DNA from: Betaproteobacteria bacterium
GTDB lineage: Bacteria; Pseudomonadota; Gammaproteobacteria; Burkholderiales; Casimicrobiaceae
Assembly (NCBI GenBank): GCA_016861105.1
Contig: BOKS01000012.1
Location: 106,212 to 170,211, forward strand
Direction of reading: 5' to 3'
Length of the DNA stretch: 64,000 nucleotides
This document shows, in pieces, positions 18,569-29,268 of the stretch (its first letter is position 1; every line of letters begins with the position of its first letter). The translations under genes were made by a program, and so were the position numbers. The notes below the pieces were generated by a model. It did no database searches. It saw only the letters and a program-made list of their open reading frames with translations, and had not been told where the DNA came from.

Positions 18569-18826
18569 TTGGCCAAGGAAGAATTGCTGGAGATGAACGG
18601 CGTCGTCATGGAGGTGCTGCCCGACGCCCGTTACCGCGTGACGCTCGACAACGGGCACGACCTCGTCGCCTACAGCGCGGGGAAGATGCGCAAGCACCAC
18701 ATCCGCATCATCGCGGGCGACAAGGTGTCGCTCGAACTGTCGCCCTACGACCTCACGAAGGGCCGCATCACGTTCCGCCACATCGAAGGGCGCAGCCCGG
18801 GCGCGCCACTGCGCCGGCGCGCCTGA
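18569..18826 (+). CDS. infA: Translation initiation factor IF-1
   Basis: This 85-residue protein is a single OB-fold S1-like domain: [23 protein letters not shown]-like [26 protein letters not shown] and [12 protein letters not shown]-1 sits in the ribosomal A site during initiation. The start is the rare codon TTG at 18569, supported by GAGGAGAG seven bases upstream and by the invariant MAKE opening. It is about a dozen residues longer than the classical 72-residue IF-1, with a basic C-terminal tail, as is common in betaproteobacteria. Its position after cspA, away from ribosomal protein operons, suggests it may be a second infA copy. Confidence 0.92.
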   Translation: MAKEELLEMNGVVMEVLPDARYRVTLDNGHDLVAYSAGKMRKHHIRIIAGDKVSLELSPYDLTKGRITFRHIEGRSPGAPLRRRA

Positions 18827-19134
18827 CCGGCCGCGGGCTTCGCCCGCGCCGCGACGACTCGCCCCGGGGCCGTGCCCCGCCGGCCGCCGTCCCGCTGCGG
18901 GCGCCGGCCGCACGCTGCGACCCGCGCCTTGCCGCCGGTCCTGCGCGTCCAGGCCCTGCTCACGTTCCGGGTCCGCGCACGTCCACGGCGTGAACAGGCC
19001 CCCGGGGCCACCTTCGCTGCCCGTTCCGCCGCGGGACCCCGCCGGCGCCGCGGCTTGAACGCGGGCCCGGCGGCCTCCACGTTCGCATTCAGGGTGCCCG
19101 CGCAACCGGGGGCGGCCCCGCGACGAGGATTCCC
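18827..19134. other. 308-base intergenic region between infA and trxC
   Basis: The stretch is extremely GC-rich with no recognisable coding region, promoter or terminator on either strand. It presumably carries the trxC promoter. Confidence 0.5.
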
Positions 19135-19572
19135 ATGAGCGAAGCGCTGCACGTCGTCTGTCCCGCCTGCGACACCGTCAATCGCGTGCGCGCCGAGCGC
19201 GCCGGCGACGGTGCGGCCTGCGGTCGCTGCAAGGCTGCGCTGTTTCCCGGCACGCCGGTCGCACTGACGGCGGCGAGCTTCGACCGGCACGTCGCGTCCG
19301 GCGACGTGCCGCTGGTGGTCGACTTCTGGGCCCCGTGGTGCGGCCCCTGCCGCGCGATGGCCCCCGCCTACGAGCAGGCCGCGCAGCGCCTGGGCGCGCG
19401 GGTGCGCCTCGCCAAGCTCGACACCGAAGGGGCGCCCGACGTCGCGCGCCGCTTCGACATCCGCAGCATCCCCACGCTCGTCGCGTTCCGCGGCGGACGC
19501 GAAGTCGCCCGCGTGTCGGGGGCGCTGCCCCTTCCGCAACTGTTGCAGTGGATCGAGCGCCATGCCGCGTAG
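19135..19572 (+). CDS. trxC: Thioredoxin 2 with N-terminal zinc-binding motif
   Basis: This 145-residue cytoplasmic thioredoxin has two CxxC pairs before the fold (Cys9/Cys12 and Cys29/Cys32), which bind zinc in TrxC. The active site is WCGPC (Cys69/Cys72), and the cis-proline loop reads RSIPTLV. It reduces protein disulfides and responds to oxidative stress. The ATG at 19135 starts close to a GAGG-like sequence. The last codons overlap the start of the small heat shock gene by 11 bases, indicating translational coupling in a trxC-hsp20-lon protein quality operon. Confidence 0.94.
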   Translation: MSEALHVVCPACDTVNRVRAERAGDGAACGRCKAALFPGTPVALTAASFDRHVASGDVPLVVDFWAPWCGPCRAMAPAYEQAAQRLGARVRLAKLDTEGAPDVARRFDIRSIPTLVAFRGGREVARVSGALPLPQLLQWIERHAA

Positions 19573-19969
19573 TCCCGACACCGACTGGATGTGGGCCGAG
19601 GCCTTCGCGATGCTCGCGCAGGCAGAGCGCATGCACCGGCAGTTCTTCCGCCTCGCCGCGGCGCCCGCGCGCGCCGAGCCGGCGTGGGAGCCGCCCGCCG
19701 ACGTCTACGAGGACGACCGCGAGGTCGTGGTGGTCGTCGCGATGCCGGGGGTCGCGGCCGAGCACGTCGAGGTGCTGCGCGAGCCGGGGGCACTGCTGGT
19801 CCGGGGACACCGCCCGCTGCCGATCGCCGGGACGCGCCTTCGCGTGAGGCAGCTCGAGATTCCCTACGGGCGCTTCGAGCGGCGCATCGACCTGCCGCCC
19901 GGTCTCGCCGCGGCGGCCAGCGAACTCGCGCACGGCGTCCTCGTCGTACGCCTGACCAGGGGAGCCTGA
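19562..19969 (+). CDS. Small heat shock protein, Hsp20 / alpha-crystallin family
   Basis: The 135-residue protein has a short helical N-terminal arm and then an alpha-crystallin domain: PPADVYEDDREVVVVVAMPGV, the REPGALLVRGHR strand pair and the closing GVLVVRLTR. The A-x-x-x-n-G-v-L motif reads ASELAHGVL, as usual. It is an ATP-independent holdase that keeps unfolded proteins soluble. It overlaps trxC and ends six bases before lon, so the three are likely one transcript. It is short at the C-terminus and lacks a clear I-x-I tail motif. Confidence 0.88.
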   Translation: MPRSPDTDWMWAEAFAMLAQAERMHRQFFRLAAAPARAEPAWEPPADVYEDDREVVVVVAMPGVAAEHVEVLREPGALLVRGHRPLPIAGTRLRVRQLEIPYGRFERRIDLPPGLAAAASELAHGVLVVRLTRGA

Positions 19970-19974
19970 CCGCG

Positions 19975-22422
<2,448 letters not shown>

Positions 22423-22439
22423 CAACGACGCGCAACGCC

Positions 22440-22517
22440 GAAACGAGGGTCAGACTCGAGTTTCCTTGATTCACGGAAACTCGAGTCTGACCCTCGTTTC
22501 CGAGTCTGACCCTCGTT
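22440..22517. repeat. Perfect 26-base inverted repeat plus a third partial copy
   Basis: Arms 22440-22465 and 22475-22500 are exact reverse complements around a nine-base loop. A third direct copy of the distal part (CGAGTCTGACCCTCGTT) occupies 22501-22517. The core GGGTCAGACTCGAG resembles repeated elements that I recall as scattered in proteobacterial genomes near REP/RAYT-type transposases, but none is present here. It sits between lon and the convergent LCCL gene. It could act as a bidirectional terminator, and its last bases form part of the LCCL gene stop codon. Confidence 0.85.
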
Positions 22518-22902
22518 ACACGGCGCCGAGCGTGAAGGCGCTGCCGAAGCGGCCGAAGTCGTGCGTGGTCACGCCGTGGCGCAGCGAGCCCGCGAACTGC
22601 GGCGGCGGCGCCACGACGCGCATGCGCAGGATCGCCGTCTCGCCGGCCCGCACGAGCCCCATGTGTACGGCGGCCACCGCGATCGACGAGTCGCCGGTGT
22701 ACACGTCGGTGCCCCAGGCCATGCCTTCGGCGGCGCCGGTGACGCGGAAGTAGTACGTCGCGTCGCGCGGCTGCGCGAGGTCGAGCGCGTTGTGCGGCGC
22801 GTCGGCCGCGAGGTAGCCCTGGTCGAGCAGCCGCCGGATCTCGGCGGGCCGCAGGCGTCCGCGGCGGTCGAAGTAGGCGACGAGCTCCTGCACGACCTTC
22901 AT
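22516..22902 (-). CDS. LCCL-domain protein of unknown function
   Basis: This 128-residue protein has a short N-terminal helical part (VQELVAYFDRRGRLRPAEIRRLLDQGYL) and then an LCCL-like domain: WGTDVYTGDSSIAVAAVHMGLV, ILRMRVVAPP, and the closing GSLRHGVTTHDFGRFGSAF. LCCL domains were named from Limulus factor C and lung proteins and are infrequent in bacteria; their ligand is unknown. No signal peptide is seen, so it is probably cytoplasmic. It lies 13 bases after the VWA metallopeptidase gene with a GGAGA site, as the last member of that operon. The stop codon lies inside the hairpin repeat, so the repeat may have set its C-terminus. Confidence 0.7.
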   Translation of the reverse strand: MKVVQELVAYFDRRGRLRPAEIRRLLDQGYLAADAPHNALDLAQPRDATYYFRVTGAAEGMAWGTDVYTGDSSIAVAAVHMGLVRAGETAILRMRVVAPPPQFAGSLRHGVTTHDFGRFGSAFTLGAV

Positions 22903-22915
22903 CGGCGGTCTCCGT

Positions 22916-24169
22916 TCACTCCATGACGACGACGCGCCCGTACGGCGGCGCGAACCCGGTGCCCGACGCGCGGGGGAGCACCCAGAGCACGTCGAACGGC
23001 GGCGGATCCTGCGGGAAGCCCACGTCGCCGTCGGTGAGCACGACGACGGCGCGCGTGCGCGCGTCGTCGGCGAGGTGCGCGAGCGCGGGGGACACGTCGC
23101 TGCCGCCGTAGCCCGCCAGCTCGTGGCGCGCGAGGTCGGGCGGGTCGATGAACGCGTCGGCGGTCACGGCGGCGTCGCACTGCACGAGCCGCACCTGGTC
23201 GACGCCGGCGGCGTCGCAGAAGTCGGCGATCGCGCCGAGCGCGCGCGGCAGCTCGTCGGTCATCGAGGCGCTGGTGTCGAGCACGACGTTGAGCAGCCAG
23301 CCCTCGCGCCGCCGCCCCGGCAGCACGACGTCGGCCGCCGCGGCCTCGCGCCGCGACGGCCGCGCGAACGTGCGCTCGCCGGGCGCCACGGCCTCGATCC
23401 AGCGCTGGAGCGCGAGCTGCCACGGCGTGCGGTAGAGGCCGCGCAACGCGTCGACGTGCTGCTTCGTCGCGCCCGCGACGATGTCGCGGGCGCCGGCGAG
23501 CGCGCCCATCGCCTCGGCGAGCGACAGCGCCTTCGCGGCGAGCGCCTTCAGCTGCTCGCGCCGCGCACGCGCCGCCTCCACCTCGCCCGGGTACCAGTCC
23601 CCTTCCTGCTCGTCGGACAGGACGTCGCCGCCGTCGTCGGCCTCGTCGCGCGCGCCGGCTCCGCCCCCGGCGCGCTGCGCGCCGGGGAAGCGCTGCTGCG
23701 CGGGTACCGGCTCGCCGTCCCAGACGCGGGAGCGCGACGCGGTCGCACCGCCCTTGCGGCGCATCTCGAGCACGATCTCCTCCGCGGAGCGCGTGCGGGC
23801 ACCCGGCATGTCGAGGCCGCTCGCGGGGATGGTCGCGCGCCCGAGCTCCGCCCGGAGCAGGTCGTTGATGATGTAGTCGTGCGCGTAGTTGAACTCGAGC
23901 CGGCCGGCGCCCTTCGCGCGGTCGTGCGTGCGCAGCGCGAGGTGCAGCATCTCGTGCGCGAGCACGAACGTGAGGTCGGCCTCGTTGAGGCGCGCCACGA
24001 AGTCCGGGTTGACCGCGAGGCGACCGGACGCGAACACGCCCATCGTCGGCAGCCGCCGCTCGACGGTGACCTGCGCGGCGCCGACGAGCCCGGCCAGGTG
24101 CGGGAACGGCACCGTCACCATGCGCAGCCCCCGCTCGACGCGGCGGACGACGTCGCGGTCGGCGCTCAC
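22916..24169 (-). CDS. VWA-domain protein with putative metallopeptidase motif (DUF2201-like)
   Basis: The 417-residue protein combines an N-terminal zinc-peptidase-like segment with HEMLH at residues 72-76 (in FVLAHEMLHLALR) and a C-terminal von Willebrand A-like domain. The latter has DTSAS at 298-302, YGGSD and LTDGD, the metal-ion-dependent adhesion site set. Between them is a charged linker (DEADDGGDVLSDEQEGD). Such proteins are regularly encoded beside MoxR-type ATPases, and the pair is thought to act as a chaperone for assembling or activating target complexes. The GTG start at 24169 overlaps the moxR stop codon (GTGA), showing tight coupling. Confidence 0.82.
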   Translation of the reverse strand: MSADRDVVRRVERGLRMVTVPFPHLAGLVGAAQVTVERRLPTMGVFASGRLAVNPDFVARLNEADLTFVLAHEMLHLALRTHDRAKGAGRLEFNYAHDYIINDLLRAELGRATIPASGLDMPGARTRSAEEIVLEMRRKGGATASRSRVWDGEPVPAQQRFPGAQRAGGGAGARDEADDGGDVLSDEQEGDWYPGEVEAARARREQLKALAAKALSLAEAMGALAGARDIVAGATKQHVDALRGLYRTPWQLALQRWIEAVAPGERTFARPSRREAAAADVVLPGRRREGWLLNVVLDTSASMTDELPRALGAIADFCDAAGVDQVRLVQCDAAVTADAFIDPPDLARHELAGYGGSDVSPALAHLADDARTRAVVVLTDGDVGFPQDPPPFDVLWVLPRASGTGFAPPYGRVVVME

Positions 24170-25200
24170 CGGGCGACGCTGCGCAGGATGGCGAGCATCG
24201 AGGCGTCCGCGCCCAGCGCTCCCCAGCGCTCGACGAGGTCGGCGAGGACGTTGAGCTGGTGCTCGCGCGGCAGGCTGCGCAGGAAGCGGTTGACGGCGCG
24301 CCTGCTCACCTTGCCGAGGCGGTCGTCGCGCACGCGCCTGCGGATGCAGTCGAGGATGAACCAGCGGGCGGCCTCGCTCTTCGGCAGCAGTTCGGGGGCG
24401 GCGACGTAGTCCTCGAGCGGGCGCATCGGCTGGATGGTCTCCTCGGCGAGCGCGCAGAACACGGCGGCGTCCTCGGGCGACAGGCGGCCGAACGCGAGCG
24501 CGCGGCGCGTCTCGCGCGTGAGCACGCCCGCGGCCTGCGCGAGGTCGAGCGCGCGCGACAGCGCTGCCCACGCTCGCGGCGTGGAGAACGGCACCGGGTC
24601 CTGCGGCACCGGCCGCGCGAGCGCGTCGGGAAGGTAGTGGACGAACGAGCGCACGTCGGCGCGGACGCCGTTGCGCGCCGCCCACGCCTGCCACTCGTCG
24701 ACGTCGACGCGCAGGTGCAGGATCGTCACGCGGTTGACCAGCGCGGAACTCGTCGCGCGCACCAGCGCGCGGTCCTGCGCCCGGTTGCCGGCGGCGACCA
24801 CCCACGTGCCCTTCGGCAGCGCGTGCTCGCCGATGCGCCGCTCGAGCAGCAGCGAATAGAACGCCTTCTGCACGTCGGGCGCGCAGGCCGGAAGCTCGTC
24901 GAGGAACAGGCAGAACGGCTCGGGGACCTCGGGCAGCAGCATCCGCGGCGGGCAGAACACGCTGCGCTCGCCGACGATGCGCGGGATGCCCGACACGTCC
25001 TCGGGCGCGATCTGCGTGCCGAGCAGCGAGCGGCACGGCAGTCCCGCTTCCTGCGCGGCCTGGTAGACCATGTCCGACTTGCCCACGCCCGGCGGCGACA
25101 GCAGCAGGAAGCTCTGCTCGTGCGCCATGCACTGCACCAGCTTCTTCGCCTGGCGCAGCGTGATGGTCTCCGCCAGCGGCCCCGCCCCGATGTCCTGCAT
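24166..25200 (-). CDS. MoxR-like AAA+ ATPase
   Basis: The 344-residue cytoplasmic ATPase has Walker A SPPGVGKS (Lys41), Walker B CLFLDELPA (Asp101, Glu102), sensor 1 VVAAGNRAQD and an arginine-rich C-terminal lid. The pattern is that of MoxR-family AAA+ proteins paired with VWA-domain partners. The ATG at 25200 has GGGAG upstream on the reverse strand. The gene overlaps the following VWA gene by four bases and is preceded 44 bases upstream by a rhomboid gene, forming a rhomboid-moxR-vwa-LCCL transcription unit. Confidence 0.87.
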   Translation of the reverse strand: MQDIGAGPLAETITLRQAKKLVQCMAHEQSFLLLSPPGVGKSDMVYQAAQEAGLPCRSLLGTQIAPEDVSGIPRIVGERSVFCPPRMLLPEVPEPFCLFLDELPACAPDVQKAFYSLLLERRIGEHALPKGTWVVAAGNRAQDRALVRATSSALVNRVTILHLRVDVDEWQAWAARNGVRADVRSFVHYLPDALARPVPQDPVPFSTPRAWAALSRALDLAQAAGVLTRETRRALAFGRLSPEDAAVFCALAEETIQPMRPLEDYVAAPELLPKSEAARWFILDCIRRRVRDDRLGKVSRRAVNRFLRSLPREHQLNVLADLVERWGALGADASMLAILRSVAR

Positions 25201-25244
25201 GCGCGAGCTCCCGTCGCGAGGCCGCCCCCCGGCGGCAGACCCCC

Positions 25245-25967
25245 TCAACGCGGCGGGGGGGCGCCGGTTGACACGTCGTCCGCCGGCGCGGGCGGCGCGT
25301 CGTCCGCGGCGCCGGGACGCCCGTCGTCCTCGGACACCCCGTCGTCGTCCCCGCCCTCCCACGCGTACGTGGCCGCGGGCGGCACGTCGCGGCGGCGCAT
25401 CGCCAGCGCGAGCGCGATGCCGAGCAGCAGGGCGGCGAGGTGCGTCTCCCACGAGTCGTGGCGGCGGATCGGGAGCACGCCCCACACCGTGTAGCCGTAG
25501 AGGAACGCGACGGCCAGCGAGGCGGCGATCGCGCGCCGGTCGCGGCGCAGCAGCCCCGCGACGAACACGTACGCGACGAGGCCGTACACGAGGCCGCTCG
25601 CGCCCGCGTGCACGGCGTCGCGGCCGAACGCCCAGACCGCGAGGCCGGGACCGACGTACAGCAGCGGGAGCACGACGGGCGACGCGCGCGGGTACAGGTG
25701 CATCGTGGCGGTCAGCAGCACCGCGAGCGGCAGCGAGTTCGCGAGCAGGTGCCCGAAGCCCGCGTGCGAGACGGGGGCGAACAGCACGCCAGCCAGTCCG
25801 GCCGGCGTGCGCGGCGCGATGCCGAGCGGCGGCGTGTCCAGCGCCCAGTTCGCGGCCTGCAGCAGCCAGAGGACCGCGACGAAGGCGAGCGCGAGCTTCG
25901 CGGCCAGCCGGAAGTTCGCCTGCGCCTGCGCCGACGCGGTGTACGCGGGATCGGGGGAACGGAGCAT
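25245..25967 (-). CDS. Rhomboid family intramembrane serine protease
   Basis: The 240-residue protein has about six membrane segments and the rhomboid catalytic set: HAGFGHLLANS in the second segment (His-Asn region), GASG with the nucleophile Ser in AVHAGASGLVYG, and the His of SWETHLAALLLG in the last segment. Rhomboids cleave membrane-anchored substrates within the bilayer. A hydrophilic C-terminal tail of about 45 residues, rich in Asp, Pro and Ala, extends into the cytoplasm or periplasm. It is the first gene of the reverse-strand MoxR/VWA/LCCL set and is divergent from the ABC transporter locus. Substrates are unknown. Confidence 0.85.
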   Translation of the reverse strand: MLRSPDPAYTASAQAQANFRLAAKLALAFVAVLWLLQAANWALDTPPLGIAPRTPAGLAGVLFAPVSHAGFGHLLANSLPLAVLLTATMHLYPRASPVVLPLLYVGPGLAVWAFGRDAVHAGASGLVYGLVAYVFVAGLLRRDRRAIAASLAVAFLYGYTVWGVLPIRRHDSWETHLAALLLGIALALAMRRRDVPPAATYAWEGGDDDGVSEDDGRPGAADDAPPAPADDVSTGAPPPR

Positions 25968-26092
25968 CCGGGGAGCGGCGCGGGCGGCGCCGGAAACCAG
26001 TTAGCTGCGTCCCCGCGTCCGCGATTTCAAGCGCGGGGCGCCGCCGCGTGTCGACTTGCCCTGCTTCGCGGAACGCGGGTAGGCTGGCTGCG

Positions 26093-26764
26093 ATGCTTGC
26101 CGTCCGCGCGCTCGCGAAGCGTTATGCCGGGCCCGCGAACCGCGCGGTGCTCGAGGGCGTCGACCTCGACCTCGCGAGCGGCGAGTACGTCGCCATCATG
26201 GGCGAGTCCGGCGCGGGCAAGTCGACGCTGCTCAACCTGATCGCCGGCCTCGACCGGCCGGACGCGGGCAGCGTCGCGGTCGGCGGCACCGATCTCGCCG
26301 CGCTCGACGACGACGCGCTGACGCTGCTGCGGCGCGAGCGGATGGGCTTCGTGTTCCAGGCGTTCCACGTGCTGCCCTACCTCACCGTCGCGCAGAACGT
26401 CGGGCTGCCGCTGCGACTCCTTCGCGTCGGGGACCGCGACGCCGGGGCGCGCGTGCAGGCGATGCTCGACGCGGTGGGGCTGGGCGAGCGCGCCGGCGCG
26501 ATGCCGCGCGAGCTGTCGGGCGGCGAGGTGCAGCGCGTCGCGATCGCGCGCGCGCTCGTGCACCGGCCGATGCTGGTGCTGGCCGACGAGCCGACCGGCA
26601 ACCTCGACCCGGACAGCGCGGCGGCCGTGCTCGCGCTGCTGCGCGACCAGGTGAAGGCGCGCGCGGCGGCCGGCATCCTGGTCACGCACTCGCTTGCCGC
26701 GGCCGGCACCGCCGATCGCATCCTGGTGCTGTCGCGCGGCGGGCTGCGGGAGCGCGGCGCGTGA
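26093..26764 (+). CDS. ABC transporter ATP-binding protein (LolD/MacB type)
   Basis: This 223-residue protein has Walker A GESGAGKS, the Q-loop FVFQAFH, the signature [15 protein letters not shown], Walker B LVLADEP and the H-loop His in VTHS. Sequence and size match the LolD/MacB group that works with FtsX-type permeases in lipoprotein release or envelope efflux. It energises the permease encoded next, whose GTG start overlaps its TGA stop (GTGA). It opens a forward-strand locus of six envelope genes. Confidence 0.92.
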   Translation: MLAVRALAKRYAGPANRAVLEGVDLDLASGEYVAIMGESGAGKSTLLNLIAGLDRPDAGSVAVGGTDLAALDDDALTLLRRERMGFVFQAFHVLPYLTVAQNVGLPLRLLRVGDRDAGARVQAMLDAVGLGERAGAMPRELSGGEVQRVAIARALVHRPMLVLADEPTGNLDPDSAAAVLALLRDQVKARAAAGILVTHSLAAAGTADRILVLSRGGLRERGA

Positions 26765-29268
26765 CCGCGACGGCGTCCGACGCCGTCGCCGTGCTGCGCG
26801 GCGCGCTCGCGCAGAACCGCGCGCGGGCGCTCGTCGCCGTGCTGGCCATCGCGCTCGGCGTCGCCCTCGGGCTGGCCGTCCAGCTGATCAACCAGTCGGC
26901 CGTCAACGAGCTCGCGCAGGGCGTGCGCACGATCGCCGGCGACGCGGACCTGAGCGTCCGCGGACCGCGCGGCGGGTTCGACGAGCAGGTGTTCGCCGCG
27001 CTGGCGCGCGATCCCGAGGTGGCGGTCGCGAGCCCGGTGGTCGAGGCCGACGTGCGCGTGGCGGGACGGGCGGATCCATTGCGCGTGCTCGGCATCGACC
27101 TCTTCCGCGCCGCGGCGATCCAGCCCGGGCTGTTCCCCGAAGGCGGCGAGCGCTACGACGCGCTGCGGCCGGACACGATCTTCCTGTCGAACGCGGCGCG
27201 CGCGTGGCTCGGCCTCGACCGCGGCGGCACGCTGGTGCTGCAGCCGGGACTGCGCGAGGTGCCGCTGCGCGTCGCGGGCACCGTTCCCGGGGCCGGGGGC
27301 CAGCGCCTCGCGGTGATGGACATCGCGGGCGCGCAGGTCGCCTTCGACCGGCTCGGGCGCGTGTCGCGCGTCGACCTGCGCGTCGCACCCGGCGCCGACG
27401 TCGGGCGCGTGCGCCAGCGCATCGCCGCGACGCTGCCTCCCGGCGTCGACGTCGACCGGCCGCAGGCGAGCCTGCGCGCGACGGAGAGCGTCTCGCGCTC
27501 CTACCGGGTGAACCTGTTCGTGCTCGCGCTGGTCGCGCTGTTCACCGGCGGACTGCTCGTGTTCACCACGCAGGCGCTGTCCGTCGTGCGCCGTCGCCCG
27601 CAGCTCGCGTTGCTGCGCGTGCTCGGCGTCACGCGCGGTCGGCTCGCCGCCCTCGTGGCCCTCGAGGGCGCGCTGATCGGTGCCGCGGGCGGCGTGCTGG
27701 GGCTCGCGGCGGGCTACGCGATCGCGCGTGTGGCGGTCGGCGTCGTCGGCGCCGATCTCGGGTCCGGCTTCTTCCGCGGCGTCGAGCCCGCGATCGCCGT
27801 CGATCCGGCGACGCTGGCGGTGTTCCTCGCGCTCGCGGTCGCGGCGGCGGTCGCCGGCAGCGTCGCGCCCGCCCGCGAGGCGGCCCGCGCGGCGCCTGCG
27901 GCCGCGCTGCGCGCCGGCGACGAGGAGTCGGCGCTCGCGCGGCTGCGCGCGCCGTGGCGCGGGCTCGCGGTGATCGCGGCCGGGGCGCTGCTCGCGTGGC
28001 TGCCGCCGGTGGGCGGACTGCCGCTCGCCGGCTACGGCGCGATCGCCGCGCTGCTCGTCGGCACGCTGCTGCTGATGCCGTGGCTGTCGGTGGCGCTGCT
28101 CGCGCGGCTGCCGCCGCCGCGCAGCGCGCCCGCGGCGCTCGCGCTCGCGCAGCTGCGTGGCGCCCCGGGGCAGGTGACGGTCAGCCTCGCGGCGATCGTG
28201 GCGAGCGTGAGCCTCATGGTGTCGATGGCGATCATGGTGACGTCGTTCCGCACGTCGCTCGACGCGTGGCTCGGGCGCGTGCTGCCCGCCGACGTCTACC
28301 TGCGCGTGCCGCTGGCGGACACCGGCGCGCTGAGCGAAGCCGAGCAGGGGCGGCTCGCGGCGCTGCCAGGCGTCGCGCGCGCCGAGTTCCTGCGCGAGGA
28401 GCAGCTGCTGCTCGATCCGGCGCGACCGCGCGTGGTCGTGATCGCGCGCCCGCTGCCCGACGGCGAGGCCGAGGCGAAGCTGCCGCTCGTCGCGCCGGCC
28501 GCGGCGCGCGCGACGCGCGCGCCTCCGTCGCTGTGGGTGAACGAGGCGATGGTCGACCTCTACGGCTTCGTCCCCGGTCGCACGGTGACGCTGCCGCTCG
28601 CCGGCCGCGAGGCGGCGTTCGTGGTCGCGGGGGTGTGGCGCGACTACGGCCGGCCGCAGGGCGCGGTGCAGCTGGACCGCGGGGTCTACGTCGCGCTCAC
28701 CGGGGATCGCAGCGTCACCAACGCCGCGCTGTGGCTCGCGCCCGGCGCCGATGCCGACGCGGTGCGCGCCGCCGCGCGCGCCGCGCTGCCGGGCGGCGAG
28801 CGCCTCGACGTCGCGCGGTCGGGCGAGATCCGCCGGCTGTCGCTCGCCGCGTTCGACCGCACGTTCGCGATCACCTACGCGCTGGAGTTCGCCTCGATGG
28901 CCATCGGGCTGGTCGGCCTGTCGTCGGCGTTCGGCGCGCTGGTGCTCGCGCGTCGCCGCGAGTTCGGCGTGCTGCGGCACCTCGGCATGACGCGCGCGCA
29001 GGTCGCGCGCATGCTCGCGACCGAGGGCGTGACGACGGCGGCGATCGGTGTCGGCGCCGGCCTCGCGCTCGGCGCCGCGATCAGCGTGATCCTGATCCAC
29101 GTGGTGAACCGCCAGTCGTTCCACTGGGGCATGGACGTGGCCGTGCCGTGGCTGCAGCTCGCCGCGTTCGCGGCCGTGGTCGTCGCCCTGGCGACGCTGA
29201 CGGCGGTGGCGAGCGGGCGCCAGGCGATGGGCGCCGACGTCGTGCGCGCGGTGAAGGAGGACTGGTGA
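26761..29268 (+). CDS. FtsX-like ABC transporter permease
   Basis: The 835-residue inner-membrane protein has an N-terminal anchor (LAIALGVALGLAVQLI), a large extracytoplasmic domain (about residues 40-240) and a first FtsX-type membrane block containing LLRVLGVTRGRLAALV. A second extracytoplasmic domain follows, and then a last block with LVLARRREFGVLRHLGMTRAQV. This is the duplicated 10-segment build seen in large FtsX/MacB-like permeases. These permeases do mechanical work on lipids, lipoproteins or exported molecules rather than simple import. It is translationally coupled both to the upstream ATPase and to the downstream AttH-like gene. Confidence 0.9.
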   Translation: MTATASDAVAVLRGALAQNRARALVAVLAIALGVALGLAVQLINQSAVNELAQGVRTIAGDADLSVRGPRGGFDEQVFAALARDPEVAVASPVVEADVRVAGRADPLRVLGIDLFRAAAIQPGLFPEGGERYDALRPDTIFLSNAARAWLGLDRGGTLVLQPGLREVPLRVAGTVPGAGGQRLAVMDIAGAQVAFDRLGRVSRVDLRVAPGADVGRVRQRIAATLPPGVDVDRPQASLRATESVSRSYRVNLFVLALVALFTGGLLVFTTQALSVVRRRPQLALLRVLGVTRGRLAALVALEGALIGAAGGVLGLAAGYAIARVAVGVVGADLGSGFFRGVEPAIAVDPATLAVFLALAVAAAVAGSVAPAREAARAAPAAALRAGDEESALARLRAPWRGLAVIAAGALLAWLPPVGGLPLAGYGAIAALLVGTLLLMPWLSVALLARLPPPRSAPAALALAQLRGAPGQVTVSLAAIVASVSLMVSMAIMVTSFRTSLDAWLGRVLPADVYLRVPLADTGALSEAEQGRLAALPGVARAEFLREEQLLLDPARPRVVVIARPLPDGEAEAKLPLVAPAAARATRAPPSLWVNEAMVDLYGFVPGRTVTLPLAGREAAFVVAGVWRDYGRPQGAVQLDRGVYVALTGDRSVTNAALWLAPGADADAVRAAARAALPGGERLDVARSGEIRRLSLAAFDRTFAITYALEFASMAIGLVGLSSAFGALVLARRREFGVLRHLGMTRAQVARMLATEGVTTAAIGVGAGLALGAAISVILIHVVNRQSFHWGMDVAVPWLQLAAFAAVVVALATLTAVASGRQAMGADVVRAVKEDW

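Noticed and set aside
22440..22517. Attachment site or insertion sequence end
   Set aside because: There is no transposase or integrase in the window and no target duplication could be recognised; it is reported as a repeat.
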